Shown here: piece by piece, positions 37,027 to 44,022 of the stretch
Layout: every line of letters begins with the position of its first letter
How positions within the stretch are numbered: position 1 is the stretch's first letter
Assembly: GCF_042159835.1 (NCBI RefSeq)
Contig: NZ_JBBVGT010000002.1
Location: forward strand, 620,001-684,000
Length of the DNA stretch: 64,000 nt
From: Albibacterium profundi
Lineage (GTDB): Bacteria > Bacteroidota > Bacteroidia > Sphingobacteriales > Sphingobacteriaceae
Direction of reading: 5' to 3'
The notes under the pieces: model-generated
What the model saw: only the letters and a program-made list of their open reading frames with translations
Told to the model about the DNA's origin: nothing
The model's database searches: none
Position numbers and translations under genes: made by a program

Positions 37027-37434
37027 TTAACCCTGTTTCTTTAATAAGTCCCTTATATCTGCTAGCAATTCTTCTTGTGTTGGTCCTGCAGGTGCTTCTT
37101 CAACAACCTCCTCCTTGCGTTTCATTGAATTAATACCTTTAATAACTAGGAATATCACAAAGGCAACGATTATGAATTGAATGATCACATTCACAAAATT
37201 TCCATACATAATTGCCGTCTCGGGAATCTCAGCTGCAGGATCACCCGGATCGATTACATATTTCATCTCACTAAAATCGGTTCCACCAGTTATATACCCA
37301 ACGCCCGGCATAATGATATCGTCAACGAGTGACGTTACAATCTTACCGAATGCAGCGCCGATAACCACACCGACAGCCAGATCAACTACGCTACCGCGCA
37401 TTGCAAATTCCTTAAATTCTTTAATAAAACCCAT
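37027..37434 (-). CDS. mscL: Large-conductance mechanosensitive channel
   Basis: A 135-aa MscL, the inner-membrane channel that opens under osmotic downshock. Family features are MGFIKEFKEFAMRGSVVDLAVGVVIGAAFGKIVTSLVDDIIMP (TM1 with the pore constriction), the periplasmic loop (about 45-75), TM2 (about 80-103) and a charged C-terminal helix ending in LLADIRDLLKKQG. It stands alone upstream of rpoN, which is divergent. Confidence 0.95.
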   Translation of the reverse strand: MGFIKEFKEFAMRGSVVDLAVGVVIGAAFGKIVTSLVDDIIMPGVGYITGGTDFSEMKYVIDPGDPAAEIPETAIMYGNFVNVIIQFIIVAFVIFLVIKGINSMKRKEEVVEEAPAGPTQEELLADIRDLLKKQG

Positions 37435-37611
37435 AATTGTTAGTTAAAAACGATTGATATAAAAAACTTGTTATACAATATTATAAATAAAAATATAAAA
37501 ACTAAGCAGATTTGAAAATTTATTTCTTGCAAGATCGGTAAAAAAGCGAGTATTTAAATTCGTATCTTTCTTAAGAATTTTACTCTTCAGCGAATATTTG
37601 CACTTTTTCCG

Positions 37612-37619
37612 TAAGTTTG
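37612..37619 (+). promoter_or_regulatory. -7 element before rpoN
   Basis: TAAGTTTG fits TAnnTTTG and lies 18 bp before the rpoN ATG. A TTTG at 37597-37600 is too close to be a standard -33 box. Candidate only. Confidence 0.4.
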
Positions 37620-37636
37620 CCTTTGTATAATTTGAT

Positions 37637-39103
37637 ATGCTTAAACAGAGTTTACAACAAAAGTTACTTCAGAAGTTATCACCTCAACAGATTCAATTCA
37701 TTAAACTGTTGCAAGTGCCTACTGTTTCTTTGGATGCCAGAATCAAGGAAGAGCTAGAGATTAATCCTGCCCTAGAGGACACTAGCTTAACGAACATGAC
37801 AGACCCTAAAGAAGAATACCCGGATCAAGACCCTGGGGAAACGAACAAAGACGAGCAGAGCTCAGACTCCGACGATTTTAACGTCGACGATTATCTGCAA
37901 GATGACAATATAAATGATTACGGTGGCTCGAGAAGCCGAGGTGGCGACGATGAGGAACATAAAGAAATCCCCATAGCAGTTCAAAGTTCATTTTTTGAAA
38001 ATTTAAGTCAGCAGTTGGACTTACTGGACCTTTCTGAGCGTGATCTAATGATTGGTCAACAAATTATCGGTAGTCTCGATGATGACGGATACCTTCGTAG
38101 ACCCATTGAATCATTGATAGACGACATGGCTTTCTCACAGAACGTGATCGCCGAAGAGGATGAAGTTCTTTCCGTTCTAGAGAAAATACAACAATTTGAC
38201 CCTCCCGGTGTAGCGGCACGCGACTTGCAAGAATGCCTACTGATCCAATTGAATAAAAAGGATCAGGACAGCCCTACGATTAAGAATGCCATACAATTAA
38301 TCGAAAATCACCTGGAAGAATTCACAAGAAAACACTACGATAAATTAGAACGTACTCTTAATATTAATTCAGAAGAGCTCAAGGCCATCATTGATGAGAT
38401 ACTTAAACTAAATCCGAAGCCTGGAGATTCTGGCGCATCCACGAACAAACAGATGCATGTCATTCCTGACTTTCATATAGAGAACAACGACGGCGTATTG
38501 ACACTTACATTAAATGCACGGAACGCTCCGGAGTTGAGAGTAAGCAGATCTTATCAGGAAATGTTCCAGCATTATGAAAAATCAGATCAAAAAGACAAGA
38601 AAATGAAGGAAGCTGTCCAGTTTGTAAAACAGAAACTGGATTCGGCAAAGTGGTTTATCGATGCGATTAAGCAAAGACAACATACCCTATTAAAAACCAT
38701 GAATGCCATCATGAATTATCAATATGAGTATTTCCTGACCGGCGACGACCGCAACCTCAAACCGATGATCTTAAAAGACATTGCCGATCGGGTTGACATG
38801 GATATTTCCACCGTTTCTCGCGTTGCTAATTCTAAGTATGTACAAACAGAATTCGGCACGTTCCTTCTAAAGTCATTTTTCTCTGAAGCCATACAAACAC
38901 AAAGTGGCGAAGAGGTTTCAAATAAAGAGGTTAAGAAGATATTGGAAGAGTGCATTGCGAATGAAGACAAGCGTAAGCCTTTGGCTGACGAAAAGCTAAC
39001 CGAAGTACTCAAGGAAAAAGGATATCCTATTGCCAGAAGAACCGTAGCGAAATACAGAGAAGCGATGAATATACCAGTAGCACGATTAAGGAAAGAGCTG
39101 TAG
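37637..39103 (+). CDS. rpoN: RNA polymerase sigma-54 factor
   Basis: A 488-aa sigma-54. Region I is Gln/Leu-rich (LKQSLQQKLLQKLSPQQIQFIKLLQ), the acidic region II spans about 50-110, the core-binding domain about 110-300, and the helix-turn-helix lies near 380. It ends with the RpoN box ARRTVAKYR followed by EAMNIPVARLRKEL. The family needs AAA+ activators; none lies in this window. The gene is monocistronic or followed by the orphan pair in the same direction. Confidence 0.96.
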   Translation: MLKQSLQQKLLQKLSPQQIQFIKLLQVPTVSLDARIKEELEINPALEDTSLTNMTDPKEEYPDQDPGETNKDEQSSDSDDFNVDDYLQDDNINDYGGSRSRGGDDEEHKEIPIAVQSSFFENLSQQLDLLDLSERDLMIGQQIIGSLDDDGYLRRPIESLIDDMAFSQNVIAEEDEVLSVLEKIQQFDPPGVAARDLQECLLIQLNKKDQDSPTIKNAIQLIENHLEEFTRKHYDKLERTLNINSEELKAIIDEILKLNPKPGDSGASTNKQMHVIPDFHIENNDGVLTLTLNARNAPELRVSRSYQEMFQHYEKSDQKDKKMKEAVQFVKQKLDSAKWFIDAIKQRQHTLLKTMNAIMNYQYEYFLTGDDRNLKPMILKDIADRVDMDISTVSRVANSKYVQTEFGTFLLKSFFSEAIQTQSGEEVSNKEVKKILEECIANEDKRKPLADEKLTEVLKEKGYPIARRTVAKYREAMNIPVARLRKEL

Positions 39104-39158
39104 GAAACCCTTTTAGACAAAGAGGACAGAACAGAGCCAGCTCTGAAGTTATATTTTT

Positions 39159-39189
39159 TTTGTCATAAGGATTGTTATTTGTATCTTTA
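39159..39189 (+). promoter_or_regulatory. Possible promoter over the start of the Cys-rich ORF
   Basis: TTTG (39159-39162), a 19-bp spacer and TATCTTTA (39182-39189, one mismatch to TAnnTTTG). If real, transcription would start near 39195, downstream of the TTG start at 39179, so the true start codon of the ORF would be further in. The two interpretations conflict. Confidence 0.35.
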
Positions 39190-39751
39190 TATCACTGAAC
39201 CTAACAATAAACCAAAAGTATCTCAACTGACATTAACATACCCGGATAAAACAATTGGTCAACTTGTATTTAACAAAGAAACAGGATCAATCCTTTATAC
39301 TGTCGATGGAAAGATACAATATAAAAAAAGTCTAACCACCGACTCAGGTCAGGAAATAATAAAGCCAGACAATTCGATACCTACAGAGATTGAGGTAATC
39401 TTCCTTATGACTATGCTTTCTGATCCGTATCTTAGCAGCGATGTGACGAATCAAAATATTACAACTATTGATTTTACACAATCAAACAACACACATACCC
39501 CATCATTTAAAATCGCCAAGAGAGAAGATGAAGAAGGCGACGCCTGTGTAGGACAGGAACCTTACTATGGGTATACATTAGGCTGGGGCTATACGAAAAC
39601 TGGATCTGAAGATCATGAAAAAAATGTCAGAAGTGACTCTGACAATATAAAGAAATATGGCTGTCGTTTAATAGGAACGGACACTTCATGTTTATTCGAC
39701 AACCATTACTGTGTTACCACTTCCACATTCGCTTGTTGTACTAAACAATAA
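39179..39751 (+). CDS. Orphan Cys-rich protein with no ATG start
   Basis: A frame of 190 codons running in phase after the rpoN stop. It has no ATG near its start: TTG 39179 is the only usual alternative before the first in-frame ATG, 76 codons in. The N-terminal part (residues 1-90) is beta-rich (VSQLTLTYPDKTIGQLVFN) with no signal peptide. The C-terminal 70 residues hold all the cysteines: DACVG, YGCRL, TSCLF, HYCVTTSTFACC. I recognise no family. It could be a real gene with a rare start or a 5'-truncated copy of a longer secreted protein. A 74-aa membrane protein gene follows 30 bp later. Confidence 0.55.
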   Translation: MYLYITEPNNKPKVSQLTLTYPDKTIGQLVFNKETGSILYTVDGKIQYKKSLTTDSGQEIIKPDNSIPTEIEVIFLMTMLSDPYLSSDVTNQNITTIDFTQSNNTHTPSFKIAKREDEEGDACVGQEPYYGYTLGWGYTKTGSEDHEKNVRSDSDNIKKYGCRLIGTDTSCLFDNHYCVTTSTFACCTKQ

Positions 39752-39781
39752 CATTATTGCAAAACTTTAGAAACGTCTCAT

Positions 39782-40006
39782 ATGTTTTTAACCAACCATC
39801 ACTTACATCTAATCACAATAGCTTATTTAATAATAATAATCGGAATGGCTGTCTATCTTCTTAATATCAAGATGTCAACACGAGAAAAAGCTATTCGACT
39901 ATTAATTCTCTTCTTTGTTCCTGTGTTGGGACCCTTAGTTATCCTTATTGACTTTATATATCGATTAATAAAAAATAGTCGGTATCAAGATCCACTTGAA
40001 GGATGA
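39782..40006 (+). CDS. Small membrane protein with PLDc_N-like region
   Basis: A 74-aa protein with two hydrophobic segments (about residues 8-28 and 36-62). The middle, STREKAIRLLILFFVPVLGPLVILIDFIYRL, resembles the PLDc_N membrane hairpin seen at the start of cardiolipin synthase, including one in this window (WILVIVFLPGVGLLFYFFFGR), but no catalytic domain follows. It lies 30 bp after the Cys-rich ORF, so the pair is probably one unit. The role is unknown; stand-alone PLDc_N proteins exist, including small immunity-like or bacteriocin-linked ones, but nothing here proves that. Confidence 0.65.
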   Translation: MFLTNHHLHLITIAYLIIIIGMAVYLLNIKMSTREKAIRLLILFFVPVLGPLVILIDFIYRLIKNSRYQDPLEG

Positions 40007-40052
40007 ATCTATCGTCATAGATAATTTACACTCTGTCAATAAAAGAACAAAC

Positions 40053-40094
40053 CTATCGGTATATCAACCTTGTGTTCGGTCAATATACCGATAG
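40053..40094. repeat. 12-bp perfect inverted repeat
   Basis: CTATCGGTATAT (40053-40064) and ATATACCGATAG (40083-40094) form a perfect inverted repeat with an 18-base centre. It lies just after the small membrane gene and 32 bp before the carA -33 box. No T run follows, so it is not a standard terminator. It may be an operator or a Rho-aided transcript end. Confidence 0.7.
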
Positions 40095-40125
40095 ACTCGA
40101 ACCGACAAAGTATCCCAATATTTTA

Positions 40126-40157
40126 TTTGTGAAGAGTTTATAAAATCCCTACCTTTG
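40126..40157 (+). promoter_or_regulatory. carA promoter
   Basis: TTTG (40126-40129), a 20-bp spacer and TACCTTTG (40150-40157): a full match to the Bacteroidota -33/-7 form, the best in the window. It would give a leader of about 120 bases before carA. Confidence 0.78.
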
Positions 40158-40284
40158 TCCTTTGTGAAAAAAGAAGTACAGGACTTCCCTAATGTACAGA
40201 ATAGCACCGCATCACCCAAGCGGAAACAGTCTTATTTTTTTCACTATCCCACTCTAACAATCACAAATTCACATATTTACATAC

Positions 40285-41394
40285 ATGACTAATTACGCAA
40301 ATCTTCCGGCAATTTTACTATTAGAAGACGGCACCGTCTACCATGGAAAAGCCGCTGGTAAAATTGGCACTACCACCGGAGAAATCTGCTTCAACACGGG
40401 CATGACCGGCTATCAGGAAATTTTCACTGACCCTTCTTACTTCGGACAGATCATGGTAACAACCAATGCACACATTGGCAACTATGGTATCAGCGATGAA
40501 GAAAACGAATCAGCTAAAATTCAAATATCTGGGCTCGTTTGCAAAAACTATAACATCCATTATAGTCGTAAAATGGCTGACAAGTCGATTCAAAGCTATT
40601 TCGAAGAAGAAAACTTAGTCGGCATCTCGGATATTGACACACGCTCCTTAGTGCGACATATTCGCGACAAAGGCGCAATGAATGCGATTATCTCGTCGGA
40701 AATACTGGATGTAGAAGAACTAAAAAAGCGTTTAAAAGAGGTTCCTTCAATGGAGGGGCTAGAGCTATCATCGCAGGTTTCCACCAAGGAACCTTATTTT
40801 TACGGTGATGAAAACGCGAGTCACCGGGTAGCTGTCTTAGACTTGGGTATTAAGAAAAACATCCTGCGCAACTTTGACAATCGCGATGTGTTTATCAAAG
40901 TGTTCCCTGCAAAAACTACTTTTGAAGAGATGGAAAAATGGGAGCCTGCGGGTTACTTTGTTTCTAACGGCCCAGGTGATCCAGCTGCTATGCCTTATGC
41001 ATTGGAAACCATGAAAGCAATTATAGCATCTGACAAGCCGATGTTCGGTATTTGCTTAGGGCACCAACTGCTAGCACTAGCAAATGGCGTTGGTACCGAA
41101 AAAATGTTCAACGGTCACCGAGGCACAAACCACCCGGTTAAAAATATCATCACAGGGCAGTGTGAAATCACAAGTCAAAATCATGGCTTTGGGGTAGTGG
41201 CCGAAGATGTTGAAAAGTCAGACAAAATAGAGATCACACATCGTAACCTTAACGATCATACCGTTGAAGGTATACGAGTGAAGGGGAAAAAGGCCTTTTC
41301 GGTACAATACCATCCTGAATCATCACCGGGACCACATGATTCTGTATATTTATTTGATGATTTTATCAGTGCCTTAGATTTGGTTAGTAATTAA
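40285..41394 (+). CDS. carA: Carbamoyl-phosphate synthase small subunit
   Basis: A 369-aa glutamine amidotransferase subunit that feeds ammonia to CarB for arginine and pyrimidine synthesis. The N-terminal CPSase_sm_chain domain (about 1-140) has MTGYQEIFTDPSYFGQI; the C-terminal class I GATase domain has VSNGPGDP, GICLGHQLLALA (nucleophile Cys), and QYHPESSPGPHDS (His-Glu). carB is not adjacent; the next gene is eno. A gene-free leader of 278 bp precedes it. Confidence 0.96.
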   Translation: MTNYANLPAILLLEDGTVYHGKAAGKIGTTTGEICFNTGMTGYQEIFTDPSYFGQIMVTTNAHIGNYGISDEENESAKIQISGLVCKNYNIHYSRKMADKSIQSYFEEENLVGISDIDTRSLVRHIRDKGAMNAIISSEILDVEELKKRLKEVPSMEGLELSSQVSTKEPYFYGDENASHRVAVLDLGIKKNILRNFDNRDVFIKVFPAKTTFEEMEKWEPAGYFVSNGPGDPAAMPYALETMKAIIASDKPMFGICLGHQLLALANGVGTEKMFNGHRGTNHPVKNIITGQCEITSQNHGFGVVAEDVEKSDKIEITHRNLNDHTVEGIRVKGKKAFSVQYHPESSPGPHDSVYLFDDFISALDLVSN

Positions 41395-41416
41395 CTAGTA
41401 AACAACACAATTATAA

Positions 41417-41447
41417 TTTAATATAAAAGAAAATTTATCTAAGTTTG
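41417..41447 (+). promoter_or_regulatory. eno promoter candidate
   Basis: TTTA (41417-41420, one mismatch), a 19-bp spacer and TAAGTTTG (41440-41447), 61 bp before the eno start. Confidence 0.55.
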
Positions 41448-41508
41448 GCTATACCTAACAAAGGGTAATTTTTACACTAAGAATTTATTCATCGAAAAAC
41501 AATAAAAA

Positions 41509-42798
41509 ATGAGTTTGATTATTGATGTACATGCGCGACAGATTCTAGATTCGCGTGGAAACCCAACTATCGAGGTTGACGTAACAACCCAAAACGGATT
41601 TGTAGGACGTGCTGCGGTACCTTCTGGTGCTTCAACTGGAAGCTACGAAGCAGTAGAGCTGCGTGATAACGATAAAGGAACCTACCTAGGAAAAGGTGTT
41701 TTACAAGCAGTTAAAAATGTCAATGAGACGATCGCACTTGAACTAAAGGGTGCTGATGTCTTTGAACAAAATGCTATCGACAACCTAATGCTTGAATTGG
41801 ATGGTACGCCAAACAAAGCCAAATTAGGTGCCAATGCAATCTTAGGTGTTTCCTTAGCCGTAGCTAAAGCTGCAGCACAAGAAAGCAGACAGCCTTTGTA
41901 TCGCTATGTTGGAGGTGTAAATGCAAACACATTGCCAATCCCAATGATGAACATTCTTAACGGAGGTTCCCACGCTGATAATAAAATAGACTTCCAAGAG
42001 TTTATGGTTATGCCTGTTGGGGCAAGTACTTTTTCCGAATCATTACGTTGGGGTGTGGAGATCTTCCACCACTTAAAAACCGTATTGAAGAAAAAAGGAT
42101 ATTCTACGAACGTAGGTGATGAAGGTGGTTTTGCTCCAAATATCGGATCAAACGAAGAAGCGATCGAAACAGTACTACAGGCAATTGAAGTTGCAGGCTT
42201 CAAACCAGGCGAAGATGTTTACATCGCGATGGATGCGGCTTCATCTGAATTCTACAACAAAGAAACCGGACTGTATACATTCAGCAAATCCGATAACAGA
42301 GAAATGACGTCTGAAGAGTTAGTAAACTATTGGGTTGACTGGACTAAAAAATACCCGATCATCTCTATCGAAGACGGATTGGACGAAGATGATTGGAACG
42401 GTTGGGAAGCTTTGACGAAAGCGATCGGCAATACAACTCAATTGGTGGGTGATGATTTATTCGTAACAAATGTGACTCGTCTACAGGATGGTATTAGCAA
42501 GGGAATTGCAAACTCCATCTTAATCAAAGTAAATCAGATTGGTAGCTTAACAGAAACTATCAATGCTGTATCTCTGGCTCAAAACAGTGGATTTACATCT
42601 GTTATGAGCCATCGTTCAGGTGAAACAGAAGATTATACAATTGCGGACTTAGCAGTAGCACTGAACTGTGGACAGATCAAAACCGGTTCTGCGTCTCGTT
42701 CAGACAGAGTGGCTAAATACAACCAATTGCTTCGTATCGAAGAAGAATTAGGAAGCAATGCAAGGTTCTTAGGTAAGGATTTCAAATTCGCTAAGTAA
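41509..42798 (+). CDS. eno: Enolase
   Basis: A 429-aa enolase converting 2-phosphoglycerate to phosphoenolpyruvate. The landmarks are ARQILDSRGNPTIEVDV, PSGASTGSYEAVELRD, GDEGGFAPN, SIEDGLDEDDW, LIKVNQIG and VMSHRSGETEDYTIADLAVA. The length is that of the family. It has its own promoter-like element and a very strong downstream terminator, so it is probably transcribed alone. Confidence 0.98.
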   Translation: MSLIIDVHARQILDSRGNPTIEVDVTTQNGFVGRAAVPSGASTGSYEAVELRDNDKGTYLGKGVLQAVKNVNETIALELKGADVFEQNAIDNLMLELDGTPNKAKLGANAILGVSLAVAKAAAQESRQPLYRYVGGVNANTLPIPMMNILNGGSHADNKIDFQEFMVMPVGASTFSESLRWGVEIFHHLKTVLKKKGYSTNVGDEGGFAPNIGSNEEAIETVLQAIEVAGFKPGEDVYIAMDAASSEFYNKETGLYTFSKSDNREMTSEELVNYWVDWTKKYPIISIEDGLDEDDWNGWEALTKAIGNTTQLVGDDLFVTNVTRLQDGISKGIANSILIKVNQIGSLTETINAVSLAQNSGFTSVMSHRSGETEDYTIADLAVALNCGQIKTGSASRSDRVAKYNQLLRIEEELGSNARFLGKDFKFAK

Positions 42799-42817
42799 AC
42801 CTCAGCTGTATATAAAA

Positions 42818-42857
42818 TTAATGCAAAAAGCCGGCAGATGCCGGCTTTTTGCATTAA
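42818..42857. terminator. Strong bidirectional-type terminator after eno
   Basis: An 18-bp perfect stem (42818-42835 with 42840-42857) around a 4-base AGAT loop. The GC core GCCGGC is flanked by A5/T5 tracts inside the stem, and T9 follows at 42861-42869. It insulates eno from the divIC-like gene. Confidence 0.93.
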
Positions 42858-42891
42858 TCATTTTTTTTTATAATTTGTGCCTAGCAAACTC

Positions 42892-42899
42892 TATCTTTG
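42892..42899 (+). promoter_or_regulatory. -7 element before the divIC-like gene
   Basis: TATCTTTG matches TAnnTTTG and ends 4 bp before the ATG at 42904. Transcription from here would give an almost leaderless mRNA. The nearest TTTG (42874-42877) is too close for a standard -33 box. Confidence 0.45.
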
Positions 42900-42903
42900 T
42901 TTT

Positions 42904-43194
42904 ATGCACAGATTATTTAAGATCATCAAGAATAAATATGTTATTGCTTCCTTTGCGTTTGCAGCGTGGATGTTATTCTTTGATCGAAACGACCTTTCCT
43001 CACAATACAAATATCATAGTCAGCTTCAGGAATTGGAATCTGAAAAGGTCTTCTACAGTAAAGAAATCGAAAAAGTACAAAAGGACCTCGAAGGTTTTGA
43101 CAATGACCCAAAGCAACTACAAAAGTTTGCCCGCGAAAAATACTTTATGAAGAAAGATAATGAGGATGTTTACGTTATTATCCGAGAACAATAA
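42904..43194 (+). CDS. FtsB/DivIC-like septum formation initiator
   Basis: A 96-aa bitopic protein. A basic start (HRLFKIIKNKY) is followed by a membrane helix (about residues 13-29) and a coiled coil (about 40-70; LQELESEKVFYSKEIEKVQKDLEGF), then DPKQLQKFAREKYFMKKDNEDVYVI, the typical FtsB/DivIC end. It should join FtsL and FtsQ at the division site. The frame extends nine codons upstream to a GTG, but ATG 42904 gives a normal start. Confidence 0.9.
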   Translation: MHRLFKIIKNKYVIASFAFAAWMLFFDRNDLSSQYKYHSQLQELESEKVFYSKEIEKVQKDLEGFDNDPKQLQKFAREKYFMKKDNEDVYVIIREQ

Positions 43195-43216
43195 CGTAAA
43201 CTATCTTTTTCAGGAG

Positions 43217-43960
43217 TTATAACATCCCGCCATCCACTGGAATCACTTGCCCAGTAATATAAGTGCTCAAGTCTGAGGCTAAAAACACACAAAGATTTGC
43301 TACATCTTCCGGTTCACCTGCTCGTTTTAATGGAATATTCTCTTCCCAACCGGCAACCACCTTGGGGTCTAGTACATCGGTCATTTCAGTACGTATAAAA
43401 CCGGGAGCCACTACGTTAGCTCGGATATTCCGAGAACCCAATTCTTTGGCAACAGACTTTGAAAAGCCTATGATACCTGCTTTAGAGGCTGCATAATTAG
43501 CTTGTCCGGCGTTACCCTGCACACCCACCACCGAGCTCATATTAATGAACGAACCTTTTCGGTTCTTCATCATTACTCGAGATGCTGCTTTCGTTACGTT
43601 AAAAATGGATTTCAAATTAATATTCAGTACGTCATCCCAATTCTCCTCGGTCATACGCAATAACAAACCGTCTTTAGTAACTCCCGCATTGTTCACAACT
43701 ATTTCTAAAGAACCAAAATCCGCTACAATATCTTGAATAAGTTTATCGGCCGCAGCAAAATCAGAAGCATCTGAACGATAACCTTTCACCTGCGTACCAA
43801 ATGACTGAAGTTCCTGCTCTAATTGCTGACCTTTTTCAACTGAAGATAAATAAGTAAAGGCTACGTTCGCTCCTTGCTCAGCAAACTTCTCCGCAATTTT
43901 ACGCCCTATTCCTTTTGAAGCACCTGTGATAAGAGCTGTTTTTCCGTCAAGTAATTTCAT
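43217..43960 (-). CDS. fabG: 3-oxoacyl-[ACP] reductase
   Basis: A 247-aa SDR of fatty acid synthesis that reduces 3-oxoacyl-ACP with NADPH. It has GASKGIGRKIAEKFAEQG near residue 12, NNAGVTKDGLLLRMTEENWDDV, the catalytic Ser in NMSSVVGVQGNAGQANYAASKAG (Tyr/Lys), and SDLSTYITGQVIPVDGGM at the end, all FabG hallmarks. I chose ATG 43960 (MKLLDGKTALITG); the frame opens 12 codons earlier in sequence unlike the family. Confidence 0.94.
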   Translation of the reverse strand: MKLLDGKTALITGASKGIGRKIAEKFAEQGANVAFTYLSSVEKGQQLEQELQSFGTQVKGYRSDASDFAAADKLIQDIVADFGSLEIVVNNAGVTKDGLLLRMTEENWDDVLNINLKSIFNVTKAASRVMMKNRKGSFINMSSVVGVQGNAGQANYAASKAGIIGFSKSVAKELGSRNIRANVVAPGFIRTEMTDVLDPKVVAGWEENIPLKRAGEPEDVANLCVFLASDLSTYITGQVIPVDGGML

Positions 43961-44022
43961 GTATTTTATAGTTAATTCTGTGATAAAAGTGTTCAACTGC
44001 TAAAAATAAGAATTAATTGTCA

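Noticed and set aside
39179..39751. A lanthipeptide or other modified-peptide precursor
   Set aside because: The Cys/Ser/Thr-rich end is suggestive, but there is no modification enzyme, leader-type N-terminus or peptidase-transporter nearby.
42821..43150. Forward ORFs overlapping the eno terminator and the divIC-like gene in another frame
   Set aside because: They arise from the palindrome and the antisense of coding sequence; the divIC-like frame has the membrane helix and coiled coil of a known family.
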